Assembly: GCF_029350945.1 (NCBI RefSeq)
Contig: NZ_JARKMS010000006.1
Span: 186,001 to 250,000, forward strand
Length of the DNA: 64,000 nt
Direction: 5' to 3'
Source: Maribacter huludaoensis
GTDB lineage: Bacteria; Bacteroidota; Bacteroidia; Flavobacteriales; Flavobacteriaceae
Shown here one piece after another: positions 53,821 through 63,143 of the stretch. The stretch's first letter is position 1. Each line of letters starts with the position of its first letter. The notes below the pieces were generated by a model. That model was not told where the DNA came from. It saw only the letters and a list, made by a program, of their open reading frames with translations, and searched no databases. A program made the translations under genes and the position numbers.

Positions 53821-53993
53821 AGAAAAAATATACAACTAACTTGTTTTTAAACGTTAAAATTGCCGTTTTTATCGGATTTATTGCACACTTCATCGAAATG
53901 CTTGTTTTTCATCGAAAAAATACAATAAATCTTTAGCGTCTACGATAGTTAGAATTTTACCAATGAAATCAATAAATACAAGGGTTAATCACT

Positions 53994-54407
53994 TTATTTA
54001 TATAGTGTTAGCTTTCTTTTTGTTTCATCAATTACTTCAATTGTAATTTTTTGATACGTTGTAGGAAGTAGGTTCGGAATTTTTTCTGGCCATTCCATAA
54101 ATATCCAGTTGCCAGAATCTAAATAATCATCTAACCCCATATCAAGTGCTTCATTTTCATCATCTAATCTATAGAAATCAAAATGATAGCCTAATACATC
54201 ACCAGATTCTAACGCATATTCATTGACCAGGCCAAATGTTGGGCTGCTAGCATGGTCATTACTGCCTAATTCTTTGATCAGTGTTTTTACTAAGGTGGTT
54301 TTTCCTGCGCCCATAGGTGCGTAGAAAGCAAGTGTCTTGCTTTTGGTGTGTTTAATTATTTGCTTGGCAATATTCTTTAATTCACCTTTATGATAAATGA
54401 ATTCCAT
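53994..54407 (-). CDS. tsaE: tRNA threonylcarbamoyladenosine biosynthesis ATPase TsaE
   Basis: A 137-residue P-loop protein of usual TsaE length. The Walker A motif is YAPMGAGKTTLVKTLIKELG (about residues 30-49), followed by SPTFGLVNEY (switch I, Thr) and a DFYRLDDENEALDMGLDDYL segment and FMEWPEKIPNLLP (Walker B-like Trp and Glu region). It supports TsaB/TsaD in making t6A37 of ANN-decoding tRNAs. It starts 7 bp after the porX stop, so it is probably co-transcribed with it. Confidence 0.93.
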   Translation of the reverse strand: MEFIYHKGELKNIAKQIIKHTKSKTLAFYAPMGAGKTTLVKTLIKELGSNDHASSPTFGLVNEYALESGDVLGYHFDFYRLDDENEALDMGLDDYLDSGNWIFMEWPEKIPNLLPTTYQKITIEVIDETKRKLTLYK

Positions 54408-54414
54408 TTCCGTA

Positions 54415-55959
54415 TTATTTAGGTTCCAAAACTACAAAAGGTATGATCATTTCTTCTAATGAAACTCCACCGTGCTGATATGTATTTCTATAATAACTAA
54501 CATAATGGTTGTAGTTGTTTGGGTAGGCAAAAAACAAATCGTTTTTTGCGAAAATAAAAGAACTACTCATGTTAATACTTGGAAGATGAATTGATTTAGG
54601 GTCTTTCGCTGCCAATACATCGTTTTTTTCATAGGTAAGACTTCTTCCTGTTTTGTAGCGTAGGTTTAAACTTGTATCTCTGTCACCCACAACTTTAGAG
54701 GGCGACTTTACATTGATTGTGCCGTGGTCTGTCGTAATAATCAATTTCATGCCCAATGTCTGTGCTTGCTGTATAATTTCTAGCATAGGTGAATTCTTGA
54801 ACCAGCTAGTTGTTAGTGATCGATAAGATTTATCGGTTGATGCCAGTTCTTTAATTACCTCCATCTCCGTTTTAGAATGAGAAAGCATATCAACAAAATT
54901 ATAAACGATAACTGTAAGGTCGTTATCTTTTTGTCCTTTAAAGTTTTGGCTTAGATGCTTTCCTTGTTTAAGACTACTTATTTTATGATACTCCCATTTT
55001 AAATTTAACCCTAATCTTTTTAATTGTGCATCTAAAAACTTGTCTTCAAACAGGTTTTTGCCACCTTCATCGGTATCGTTTTTCCACCATTCCGGATATT
55101 TCTTTTCCATATCCAATGGTGTCAATCCAGAAAAAATAGCATTACGTGCGTATTGGGTTGCAGTTGGTAAAATACTGTAATATGAGTCTTCTTTCTTCTT
55201 TTTATAGAATGAGTTTACTGAATCTTCAAAAGCATACCATTGGTCATAACGTAAATTATCTACTACAATTAGTAAGGTCTTTTGGTTTTTCAGCTCTGGT
55301 GCTATCCAATTCTTGAATAAGGTGTGAGACATTACGGGAGCATCATTGTCGGTAAACCAATCCTTATAGTTGCGATCCACGAATTTTCCGAATTGCTGAT
55401 TGGCTTCCGTTTTTTGGGATTCTAAGATTTCGAACATTCCACTATCTTCAATCTGTTCTAGCTGTAATTCCCAATAAATTAGTTTTTTGTACAAATCGGC
55501 CCATTCTTGATAAGTGCTTACCATAGAAAGGTCCATTGCAATTTTTCTAAATTCTTGCTGATAATTGCTAGTGGTTTTTTCGGAAATTAGTCTTGAATGA
55601 TCTAAATTCTTTTTTAACGAAAGTAATATCTGATTCGGATTCACCGGTTTTATAAGATAATCTGCAATCTTAGAGCCTATGGCTTCTTCCATTATAGATT
55701 CTTCTTCGCTCTTTGTAATCATGACCACCGGTAAAGAATTATCAATAACTTTTATTTCGGAAAGTGTTTCAAGTCCAGAGATACCTGGCATATTCTCGTC
55801 TAAAAAAACTATATCAACTCTGGTTTCGGCTAATTCTTGTAACGCCTCTTGTCCACTTTGGCAAGTAATTACACTATAATTTTTAGATTCTAAAAAGATG
55901 ATATGTGGCTTAAGTAGATCAATTTCATCATCTACCCACAATATTTTTATTTTGTTCAT
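54415..55959 (-). CDS. porX: PorX-type response regulator with PglZ (alkaline phosphatase-like) effector domain
   Basis: A 514-residue protein, close to the 518 of P. gingivalis PorX. The receiver (about 1-120) has Asp10 and Asp11 (ILWVDDEID), the phospho-acceptor Asp54 in VFLDENMPG, Thr in MITKSEEE and Lys in YLIKPVNP. A helical linker and a PglZ/alkaline-phosphatase-like domain (about 220-514) follow, with DNLRYDQWYAFED, PTATQYARNAIFSG and TTDHGTINVKSP as probable zinc ligands. PorX controls type IX secretion genes, so this genome very likely has that system. Divergent from the HD gene. Confidence 0.9.
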   Translation of the reverse strand: MNKIKILWVDDEIDLLKPHIIFLESKNYSVITCQSGQEALQELAETRVDIVFLDENMPGISGLETLSEIKVIDNSLPVVMITKSEEESIMEEAIGSKIADYLIKPVNPNQILLSLKKNLDHSRLISEKTTSNYQQEFRKIAMDLSMVSTYQEWADLYKKLIYWELQLEQIEDSGMFEILESQKTEANQQFGKFVDRNYKDWFTDNDAPVMSHTLFKNWIAPELKNQKTLLIVVDNLRYDQWYAFEDSVNSFYKKKKEDSYYSILPTATQYARNAIFSGLTPLDMEKKYPEWWKNDTDEGGKNLFEDKFLDAQLKRLGLNLKWEYHKISSLKQGKHLSQNFKGQKDNDLTVIVYNFVDMLSHSKTEMEVIKELASTDKSYRSLTTSWFKNSPMLEIIQQAQTLGMKLIITTDHGTINVKSPSKVVGDRDTSLNLRYKTGRSLTYEKNDVLAAKDPKSIHLPSINMSSSFIFAKNDLFFAYPNNYNHYVSYYRNTYQHGGVSLEEMIIPFVVLEPK

Positions 55960-56006
55960 TGAATTATTATTTGACGATAATCAAATTCTATGCTAATGCT
56001 TTTGTA

Positions 56007-56014
56007 TAACTTTG
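56007..56014 (+). promoter_or_regulatory. -7 element of the HD-domain gene
   Basis: TAACTTTG matches TAnnTTTG and lies 31 bp before the TTG start of the HD gene. It is in the porX-HD divergent gap of 86 bp; no -33 at the proper distance. Confidence 0.5.
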
Positions 56015-56045
56015 AAATGTTTAATTCAGAAAAGACAACGTTATC

Positions 56046-57275
56046 TTGAAGACATCAAACAAATTGAAAATTTTTAATGACCCAATTTACGGATTTATCC
56101 GAATTCCCAATGCGCTCATTTTTGACCTCATTGCAGATCCTTACTTTCAAAGGCTTCGTAGGATCTCACAAATGGGCTTATCCTATTTAGTATATCCTGG
56201 GGCACACCATACCAGATTTCATCATGCTCTAGGCTGTATGTATTTAATGCAGAAATCTATTCAAGTGCTTCGTTTTAAAGGTGTTGAGATTACAGAAGCT
56301 GAAGAGGAAGGGCTTTTATGTGCTATTCTATTACATGATATTGGCCACGGTCCTTTTTCTCATGCCATGGAACATAGTATTGTGGAAGGAGTAAGCCATG
56401 AGTTTATTTCACTTCAATTTATGCATGAACTAAACGGCCGATTTAACGGAAGTTTAACGGAGGCCATTTCAATATTTACCGGAAATCACGAAAAAAAATT
56501 CTTAAATCAGCTGGTGTCCAGTCAGCTAGATATGGACAGGTTGGATTATTTAAAACGAGATAGCTTCTATACCGGTGTTGCAGAAGGAAATACCAATGCC
56601 GAGCGATTGATTACCATGCTAAATGTTGTAGAAGGTGATTTGGTCATAGAGGAGAAAGGTATTTACTCCGTTGAGAAGTTTCTAATGGCACGCCGCTTTA
56701 TGTATTGGCAAGTATATCTGCATAAAACTGCCGTTGTTGCTGAAAGATTACTTATTAGTATTCTAAAGAGGGCTCGTTTTTTAATAGAAAGGGGTGATTC
56801 CTTAAATTCTAGTGAGGCGCTACATTTTTTTCTTACCAACCATATTGATATCAACAATTTCAATAATGAAACCTTGGCAAAATTTGCAAGGCTTGATGAT
56901 ATAGATATTCTTGCAGCATTGAAAGAATGGCAGTATTCAGATGATTTTGTTCTGGCCTCTTTATGCGAAATGATTATAAATCGAAAACTGCTTCATATTA
57001 AGGTTAAAAAAGAACCTACTGCGGAAAGCAAGTTTTTGATGCAATTAAATAAAGTAAAAAATCAGTATAACCTTACAGATGAAGATGCATCTTACTTTGT
57101 GTTTAAAGGAGAGCTTAAAAATAAAGCTTACGATAGGCAACACCAGACTATCAACATTTTAAGGAAAAACGGAAAGATAACCGATGTTGCCAAATTATCC
57201 GATCACCTTAATTTAAATGCACTTTCAAAAACGGTGACCAAATATTATATGTGTTATCCTAAAGAAGGGGTTTAA
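56046..57275 (+). CDS. HD-domain phosphohydrolase (dGTPase-like)
   Basis: A 409-residue protein starting at a TTG codon (56046); the N-terminus KTSNKLKIFNDPIYGFIRIPN is typical of this family, which supports this start, and there is no in-frame ATG before it. HD-domain motifs: YPGAHHTRFHHALGCMYLM (His), LLHDIGHGPFSHAMEH (His-Asp) and SSQLDMDRLDYLKRDSFYTG (Asp). The fold is that of dNTP triphosphohydrolases related to YfhA-type proteins; the substrate here is unknown. It is the first gene of the lipid A block, 23 bp before lpxD. Confidence 0.88.
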   Translation: MKTSNKLKIFNDPIYGFIRIPNALIFDLIADPYFQRLRRISQMGLSYLVYPGAHHTRFHHALGCMYLMQKSIQVLRFKGVEITEAEEEGLLCAILLHDIGHGPFSHAMEHSIVEGVSHEFISLQFMHELNGRFNGSLTEAISIFTGNHEKKFLNQLVSSQLDMDRLDYLKRDSFYTGVAEGNTNAERLITMLNVVEGDLVIEEKGIYSVEKFLMARRFMYWQVYLHKTAVVAERLLISILKRARFLIERGDSLNSSEALHFFLTNHIDINNFNNETLAKFARLDDIDILAALKEWQYSDDFVLASLCEMIINRKLLHIKVKKEPTAESKFLMQLNKVKNQYNLTDEDASYFVFKGELKNKAYDRQHQTINILRKNGKITDVAKLSDHLNLNALSKTVTKYYMCYPKEGV

Positions 57276-57298
57276 CAATTTTTCTTACTTTTACGCTC

Positions 57299-58315
57299 AT
57301 GAAATTTACAGCAGGCCAGATTGCAGGAATCTTAGAAGGAGAGGTGCATGGAAATCCAGATATAGCCGTTCATAAACTTGCTAAAATCGAGGAAGGCGAA
57401 AAAGGTTCGCTAACTTTTTTAGCGAATCCGAAGTATACTTCTTTTATCTACAAGACCAAAGCATCGGTAACCATAGTAAATAAGAGTTTTGTTCCGGAAC
57501 AGGATCTAAATACTACACTGATTAAAGTAGAAGATGCTTACAAATCTTTTTCCAAGCTATTGGAATATTATAATCAAGTTAAAAATAATAAAGTAGGTAT
57601 TGAAGAGCCGGTCTTTAAATCAGATACCGCTACCTATGGTGCCAATGTGTATATTGGTGCTTTTGCTTATTTGGGCAACAATGTTGCTATAGGCGATAAC
57701 GTAAAAATTTATCCTAATGTTTACATAGGTGATAATGTTAAGATAGCGGATAACGTTACCATTTTTGCAGGTGCCAAGATATATTCAGAAACGATTATTG
57801 GTAATAATTGTGTAGTTAATAGTGGAGTGGTCTTGGGTGCGGACGGATTTGGTTTTGCCCCTAACGAAAATGGAGAATTCGCTAAAGTACCACAAACCGG
57901 TAATGTAATTTTAGAAGACAATGTAGATGTTGGTGCTGGTACTACTATAGATAGGGCAACTTTGGGCTCTACCATCTTGAGAAAAGGGGTAAAGCTAGAC
58001 AACCAGATACAAATTGCACATAATGTTGAAATTGGGGAGCATACCGTAATTGCTGCTCAGACCGGTATTGCCGGTTCAACAAAGATCGGCAAACATTGTA
58101 TGATCGGAGGGCAAGTGGGCATTGTAGGACATATTGTTATTGGCGATAATGTAAAAATACAGGCACAGTCGGGTATCGGTAGAAATGTGAAGGATAATGA
58201 AGTGCTACAAGGTTCTCCCGCATTAAATTATGGTGATTATAACAAATCATACGTTCATTTTAAGAATTTACCAAAAATAATAAGTAGAATCGACACCTTA
58301 GAAAAGAAAGATTGA
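57299..58315 (+). CDS. lpxD: UDP-3-O-(3-hydroxyacyl)glucosamine N-acyltransferase
   Basis: A 338-residue enzyme with the LpxD N-terminal domain (about 1-95, IAGILEGEVHGNPDIAVHKLAKIEEGEKGSLTFLANPKY) and a long left-handed beta-helix of hexapeptide repeats (about 100-320) with VNSGVVLGADGFGF and the catalytic His in NQIQIAHNVEIGEHT. It transfers a 3-hydroxyacyl chain to the 2-amino group of UDP-glucosamine, the third step of lipid A synthesis. The stop (TGA, 58313-58315) is 2 bp before the lpxC start. Confidence 0.93.
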   Translation: MKFTAGQIAGILEGEVHGNPDIAVHKLAKIEEGEKGSLTFLANPKYTSFIYKTKASVTIVNKSFVPEQDLNTTLIKVEDAYKSFSKLLEYYNQVKNNKVGIEEPVFKSDTATYGANVYIGAFAYLGNNVAIGDNVKIYPNVYIGDNVKIADNVTIFAGAKIYSETIIGNNCVVNSGVVLGADGFGFAPNENGEFAKVPQTGNVILEDNVDVGAGTTIDRATLGSTILRKGVKLDNQIQIAHNVEIGEHTVIAAQTGIAGSTKIGKHCMIGGQVGIVGHIVIGDNVKIQAQSGIGRNVKDNEVLQGSPALNYGDYNKSYVHFKNLPKIISRIDTLEKKD

Positions 58316-58317
58316 CG

Positions 58318-59718
58318 ATGAGCACAACAACTATTAAACAAAGAACAATAGGTAAAGAAGTAACGCTTACAGGGGTAGGTTTACATACTGGAAGTGACGT
58401 TACGATAAAATTCGTTCCGGCAGATAAAAACCATGGCTATGCCTTTAAAAGAGTTGATCTTGAGGGTACACCGGTGATTCCTGCCGATGCCGCTTTGGTA
58501 AACAATACCCAGAGAGGAACAAATCTGGAAAAAAACGGCGTAAAAATTCAAACCTCAGAGCATGTTTTGGCCGCTTTGGTAGGATTGGAAATAGATAATG
58601 TTTTAATTGAGTTAAATGCCGCGGAGCCACCTATTATGGATGGTTCTTCCAAGTTTTTTGTAGAAGCTTTGGAAGAAGCCGGTATTGTTGAACAAGACGC
58701 TTACAGAGAAGAGTATGTGGTTAAAGAAGTCATTTCCTATAGAGATGAAAAAACTGGAAGTGAAATAACCATAATACCATCTGACACCTACCAAGTTACC
58801 ACAATGGTAGATTTTGGTACCAAAGTATTGGGTACCCAAAACGCTACCCTTGAAAAACTCTCAGATTTTAAGTCGGAAATTGCGGATGCCCGTACCTTTA
58901 GTTTTTTACATGAGTTAGAGGCTTTATTGGAAAACGGACTTATAAAAGGTGGTGATCTTAACAATGCCATTGTTTATGTGGATAAGGAGATTTCCGATGA
59001 AACCATGAAAAAGCTAGAGAAGGCCTTCAATAAAAAGAAGCTTTCTGTTAAGGCAAACGGTATTCTTGATAATTTAACCTTACATCAACCAAACGAAGCT
59101 GCACGTCATAAATTATTAGATGTAATTGGTGATTTAGCTTTGGCCGGTACAAGAATTAGGGGTAAAGTAATAGCGAACAAACCGGGTCATTATGTAAATA
59201 CCCAGTTTGCTAAGAAAATTGCGCAAATCATTAAATTGGAAAAGCGTAACAACGTACCTAAGTATGACCTAAGTTTGCCGCCATTGATGGATATCCATAA
59301 AATTATGGATATGTTGCCGCACAGACCTCCTTTTTTATTGATAGATAGAATTTTGGAGCTTTCAGATTCACATGTGGTAGGTATGAAGAATGTTACCATG
59401 AACGAGCCGTTTTTTGTTGGTCACTTTCCTGGTGCTCCGGTAATGCCAGGGGTTTTGCAAGTAGAGGCAATGGCACAAACAGGTGGTATTCTAGTATTGA
59501 GTACCGTTCCGGACCCAGAAAATTATTTAACACTTTTCATGAAAATTGATAAGGTGAAATTTAAAAGGCAAGTATTACCTGGAGATACTTTAATTTTCCA
59601 TTGTAGCTTAATTACTCCTATTAGAAGGGGAATCTGTCATATGCAAGCTTATGCCTATGCCAATGATAAATTGGTAAGTGAAGCTGAAATGATGGCTCAA
59701 ATTGTAAAAAGAACATAG
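58318..59718 (+). CDS. lpxC: Bifunctional LpxC deacetylase-FabZ dehydratase
   Basis: A 466-residue fusion from the ATG at 58318 (the upstream TTG at 58312 overlaps the lpxD stop). The LpxC half (about 1-300) has zinc His82 in TSEHVLAAL and His264/Asp268 in ARHKLLDVIGD; it deacetylates UDP-3-O-acyl-GlcNAc. The FabZ half (about 320-466) has LPHRPPFLLIDRI with the catalytic His and HFPGAPVMPGVLQVEAMAQ with the catalytic Glu; it dehydrates 3-hydroxyacyl-ACP. This fusion is typical of Bacteroidota, and puts the competing uses of 3-hydroxyacyl-ACP in one polypeptide. Confidence 0.94.
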   Translation: MSTTTIKQRTIGKEVTLTGVGLHTGSDVTIKFVPADKNHGYAFKRVDLEGTPVIPADAALVNNTQRGTNLEKNGVKIQTSEHVLAALVGLEIDNVLIELNAAEPPIMDGSSKFFVEALEEAGIVEQDAYREEYVVKEVISYRDEKTGSEITIIPSDTYQVTTMVDFGTKVLGTQNATLEKLSDFKSEIADARTFSFLHELEALLENGLIKGGDLNNAIVYVDKEISDETMKKLEKAFNKKKLSVKANGILDNLTLHQPNEAARHKLLDVIGDLALAGTRIRGKVIANKPGHYVNTQFAKKIAQIIKLEKRNNVPKYDLSLPPLMDIHKIMDMLPHRPPFLLIDRILELSDSHVVGMKNVTMNEPFFVGHFPGAPVMPGVLQVEAMAQTGGILVLSTVPDPENYLTLFMKIDKVKFKRQVLPGDTLIFHCSLITPIRRGICHMQAYAYANDKLVSEAEMMAQIVKRT

Positions 59719-59719
59719 A

Positions 59720-60505
59720 ATGAATCAACCTTTAGCCTATATACATCCGGGAGCTAAGATTGCCAAAAATGTGGTAGTAGAACCTTTTACAACTATTCAT
59801 AACAATGTTGTAATTGGTGATGGCACTTGGATCGGGTCTAATGTGACGATAATGGAAGGCGCTCGCATTGGTAAGAATTGTAATATTTTTCCTGGTGCGG
59901 TTATATCTGCATCTCCACAAGATTTAAAGTATGACGGTGAGGATACCACCGTGGTAATAGGTGATAATACTACCATTAGAGAATGTGCCACTATTCATAA
60001 AGGCACTTCTGATCGTATGAAAACCGTTATCGGTAAAAATTGTTTGATTATGGCGTATTGCCATGTTGCTCATGATTGTTTGGTGGGCGACAACTGTATT
60101 TTTTCAAATAATTCAACTTTAGCAGGTCATGTTACCATTGGCGACAATGTTATTCTTGCAGGTTTGGTCGCGGTACATCAATTTGTATCTGTTGGTCAAC
60201 ACGCTTTTGTAACAGGTGGGTCTTTGGTGAGAAAAGATGTTCCGCCATACGTTAAGGCAGCAAGAGAGCCCTTATCGTATGTGGGTATCAATTCTGTTGG
60301 ATTAAGACGTAGAGGATTTATTTCTGATAAGATCAGGGAAATTCAGAATATTTACCGAATCCTTTATCAGAAAAACTATAATAATACCCAAGCAGTTCAG
60401 ATTATAGAAGCAGAGATGGAAGCAACACCTGAACGTGATGAAATATTACAGTTTATTCGCGACTCTCAGCGTGGTATCATGAAAGGATATTTCAGCAATA
60501 ATTAA
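59720..60505 (+). CDS. lpxA: UDP-N-acetylglucosamine O-acyltransferase
   Basis: A 261-residue hexapeptide-repeat trimer, the first acyltransferase of lipid A synthesis. The left-handed beta helix (about 1-185) contains IHPGAKIAKNVVVEPF, AVISASPQDLKYDGEDTTV, the catalytic His region AYCHVAHDCLVGDNC, VHQFVSVGQHAFVTGGSLV and a C-terminal helical domain (VGLRRRGFISDKIREIQNIYRIL). Length matches E. coli LpxA (262). The start is one base after the lpxC-fabZ stop, so translation is likely coupled. Confidence 0.95.
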   Translation: MNQPLAYIHPGAKIAKNVVVEPFTTIHNNVVIGDGTWIGSNVTIMEGARIGKNCNIFPGAVISASPQDLKYDGEDTTVVIGDNTTIRECATIHKGTSDRMKTVIGKNCLIMAYCHVAHDCLVGDNCIFSNNSTLAGHVTIGDNVILAGLVAVHQFVSVGQHAFVTGGSLVRKDVPPYVKAAREPLSYVGINSVGLRRRGFISDKIREIQNIYRILYQKNYNNTQAVQIIEAEMEATPERDEILQFIRDSQRGIMKGYFSNN

Positions 60506-60550
60506 ACAATTTCTTTAAACTTAAGTTAACTACATTAATATAAATTTAGA

Positions 60551-61117
60551 ATGGCATCTACATCAGATATACGAAAAGGACTATGCATAAGATATAACAA
60601 CGATATCTATAAAATAATTGAATTTCTACACGTAAAACCAGGTAAAGGACCTGCTTTTGTGCGTACTAAATTAAAAAGTGTTTCTACAGGTAAGGTATTG
60701 GACAATACATTTTCTGCAGGGCATAAAATAGAAGATGTTCGTGTAGAAACACGTTCTTATCAGTACCTGTATCCAGAAGGTGAAACATATCACTTTATGA
60801 ATACGGATGATTACAATCAAATTACACTTCAAGAAAGTTCTTTAGATGCTCCGGGTCTATTAAAAGAAGGAGAAATTGTAAAAATCATGTTCAATACAGA
60901 AGATAGCATGCCTTTATCCGTTGATATGCCGGCAAGTGTTATTTTAGAAGTTACGTATACTGAACCTGGTGTTAAAGGTAATACGGCTACCAATGCTACA
61001 AAACCTGCAAAAGTTGAAACGGGTGCAGAAGTAAATGTTCCGTTATTTATCAATGAAGGTGACAAGGTAAAGATAGATACTGCTACAGGTTCTTACATGG
61101 AGCGTGTAAAGGAATAA
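60551..61117 (+). CDS. efp: Elongation factor P
   Basis: A 188-residue EF-P, normal length. It begins ASTSDIRKGLCIRYNND and has the tip loop HVKPGKGPAFVRTK with Lys32 at the site that is modified in other bacteria; the modification here is unknown. The three beta domains are complete (EGETYHFMNTDDYNQ; MPASVILEVTYTEPG; the C-terminal VPLFINEGDKVKIDTATGSYMERVKE). It relieves ribosome stalling at polyproline. Its location between lipid A genes is a common flavobacterial order rather than a functional link. Confidence 0.95.
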   Translation: MASTSDIRKGLCIRYNNDIYKIIEFLHVKPGKGPAFVRTKLKSVSTGKVLDNTFSAGHKIEDVRVETRSYQYLYPEGETYHFMNTDDYNQITLQESSLDAPGLLKEGEIVKIMFNTEDSMPLSVDMPASVILEVTYTEPGVKGNTATNATKPAKVETGAEVNVPLFINEGDKVKIDTATGSYMERVKE

Positions 61118-61158
61118 TTGCCATTGGTGAATTCTTTATTTAGAGCTAAAAAAGTCAT

Positions 61159-62094
61159 TTGAAATTTCCTACTACTTTTTCGTTAAAACAGATCGCAGAG
61201 ATAATCTCTAGCGAGTATGTTGGGCATGATGATTTTCCTGTGTTGGGCATGAACGAGATTCATGTTGTGGAACCAGGGGATATCGTGTTTGTAGATCATC
61301 CAAAGTATTATGATAAAGCATTGGAGTCCAAGGCTACCATAATATTGATCAATAAGCAAGTAGATTGTCCTGAAGGAAAAGCATTATTGATTTCAGATGA
61401 CCCGTTTAGGGATTTCAATAAGCTTACCACGTTCTTTCAGCCATTTGTACCAAGCAGTCTATCGATTGCCGTAACTGCAAAAATTGGAAAGGATACTGTT
61501 ATACAGCCCAATACTTTTATTGGTAACAATGTTGTAATAGGGGAGAATTGCATAATTCACTCAAACGTTACAATTTATGATAATTGCTTAATAGGTAATA
61601 ATGTTATCATTCATGCAGGAAGTGTTTTAGGTGCAGATGCTTTTTATTATAAAAAACGCCCAGAAGGATTTGATAAATTAATATCAGGAGGTAGGGTAGT
61701 GTTGAAAGATAATGTAGATATTGGAGCACTTTGTACTATAGATAGAGGCGTTACTGGCGATACTACTATAGGCTATGGTACTAAATTGGATAATCAAGTG
61801 CATGTGGGGCATGATACTATTATTGGGCGGAAATGCTTGATTGCCTCTCAAACCGGTATTGCCGGATGTGTAATTATTGAAGATGAAGTAACATTATGGG
61901 GTCAAGTTGGTACAAATAGCGGAATAACTATTGGTGCCAAAGCAGTAATAATGGGACAAACAGGAGTAACAAAATCTGTAAAAGGAGGTAAGAGTTATTT
62001 TGGTACACCTATAGAAGAATCTCGTGAAAAGCTGAAGCAATTGGCACATATCAAGAAAATTCCAGAAATAATTAAAAAAATGGATAAGAAATAA
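61159..62094 (+). CDS. Second LpxD-like hexapeptide acyltransferase
   Basis: A 311-residue protein from a TTG start (61159), MKFPTTFSLKQIAEIISSEYVGHDDFPVLGMNEIHVVEPGDIVFVDHPKY. The N-terminal half is LpxD-like and the beta helix (about 105-290) has GADAFYYKKRPEG and NQVHVGHDTIIGRKC with a His at the LpxD catalytic position. It is clearly a paralogue of lpxD 3.9 kb upstream but with a divergent substrate loop (YYKKRPEGFDKLISGG instead of GFGFAPNENGEF). Either a second LpxD acting with a different acyl group, or an unrelated acyltransferase; sequence alone does not settle it. Confidence 0.85.
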   Translation: MKFPTTFSLKQIAEIISSEYVGHDDFPVLGMNEIHVVEPGDIVFVDHPKYYDKALESKATIILINKQVDCPEGKALLISDDPFRDFNKLTTFFQPFVPSSLSIAVTAKIGKDTVIQPNTFIGNNVVIGENCIIHSNVTIYDNCLIGNNVIIHAGSVLGADAFYYKKRPEGFDKLISGGRVVLKDNVDIGALCTIDRGVTGDTTIGYGTKLDNQVHVGHDTIIGRKCLIASQTGIAGCVIIEDEVTLWGQVGTNSGITIGAKAVIMGQTGVTKSVKGGKSYFGTPIEESREKLKQLAHIKKIPEIIKKMDKK

Positions 62095-62128
62095 GGTTAT
62101 TAATGCTATAAAATTCATTAACAACTTT

Positions 62129-62136
62129 TATTTTTG
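62129..62136 (+). promoter_or_regulatory. -7 element of sucD
   Basis: TATTTTTG is an exact TAnnTTTG match 28 bp before the sucD ATG. No -33 TTG at the expected distance. Confidence 0.45.
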
Positions 62137-62164
62137 TCTAACAAAAAAATAAAACTACAGTAGT

Positions 62165-63037
62165 ATGAGCGTATTAGTAAATAAGGATTCAAAAATAATC
62201 GTACAAGGTTTCACCGGTAGTGAAGGTACTTTCCATGCTGGTCAAATGATTGAGTATGGTACTAATATCGTGGGTGGTGTTACTCCGGGAAAAGGAGGAC
62301 AAGAGCATTTAGGTAAACCGGTATTTAATACGGTTGCTGAATCTGTTGAAAAAGTAGGTGCGGATACTACTATTATATTTGTTCCGCCTGCATTTGCCGC
62401 AGATGCAATTATGGAAGCTGCCGAAGCTGGTATTAAAGTTATTATTACAATTACAGAAGGTATTCCTGTTGCCGATATGGTAAAGGTAGCCAACTATATT
62501 AAAAATAAAGATTGTCGTTTAATAGGACCTAACTGCCCAGGTGTGATTACACCAGGTGAGGCAAAAGTTGGTATTATGCCAGGTTTTGTATTTAAGGAAG
62601 GTAATGTAGGTATCGTTTCCAAATCAGGAACTTTAACTTACGAAGCCGCTGACCAGGTGGTTCGCCAAGGTTTAGGAATTACTACTGCTATTGGTATTGG
62701 TGGTGATCCAATTATTGGAACTACAACTAAAGAAGCGGTTGAGTTATTGATCAATGATCCTGCTACTGAGTGTGTGGTAATGATCGGTGAGATCGGCGGA
62801 CAATTAGAGGCTGATGCTGCACAGTGGTATAAAGCTAGTGGAAGTAAAAAACCAGTTGTTGGATTTATTGCTGGTGAAACTGCTCCGGCCGGTAGAACAA
62901 TGGGTCATGCTGGTGCTATTGTTGGTGGTAGCGATGATACTGCCCAGGCCAAGAAAAGAATTATGAGAGAATGTGGAATTCACGTTGTAGATTCTCCAGC
63001 TGAAATTGGCTTAAAGGTTAAAGAAGTAATGGGATAA
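62165..63037 (+). CDS. sucD: Succinyl-CoA synthetase, alpha subunit
   Basis: A 290-residue subunit of the TCA-cycle enzyme that interconverts succinyl-CoA and succinate. It has the CoA-binding fold with [12 protein letters not shown] (about 15-26), [10 protein letters not shown], the [12 protein letters not shown] block (about 120-131), and the phospho-His region [17 protein letters not shown] (about 240-256). The beta subunit is not in the window. It lies 70 bp after the lpxD-like gene, with its own -7 box, so it is probably a separate unit. Confidence 0.95.
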   Translation: MSVLVNKDSKIIVQGFTGSEGTFHAGQMIEYGTNIVGGVTPGKGGQEHLGKPVFNTVAESVEKVGADTTIIFVPPAFAADAIMEAAEAGIKVIITITEGIPVADMVKVANYIKNKDCRLIGPNCPGVITPGEAKVGIMPGFVFKEGNVGIVSKSGTLTYEAADQVVRQGLGITTAIGIGGDPIIGTTTKEAVELLINDPATECVVMIGEIGGQLEADAAQWYKASGSKKPVVGFIAGETAPAGRTMGHAGAIVGGSDDTAQAKKRIMRECGIHVVDSPAEIGLKVKEVMG

Positions 63038-63056
63038 GAATCCCTCTTTATAGTAT

Positions 63057-63085
63057 AAAATCCCGTTTATAGCGGGATTTTTTTT
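63057..63085 (+). terminator. Rho-independent terminator of sucD
   Basis: AAAATCCCG and CGGGATTTT form a 9-bp perfect stem with a 7-base loop, followed by TTTT. It lies 20 bp after the sucD stop. Confidence 0.85.
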
Positions 63086-63107
63086 AGCCTATAAATGAAA
63101 CAAAAGG

Positions 63108-63115
63108 TATATTTG
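63108..63115 (+). promoter_or_regulatory. -7 element of fabG
   Basis: TATATTTG matches TAnnTTTG exactly and lies 28 bp before the fabG ATG. Confidence 0.55.
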
Positions 63116-63143
63116 ATAAACATCGGTTTAAAACAACGGACTT

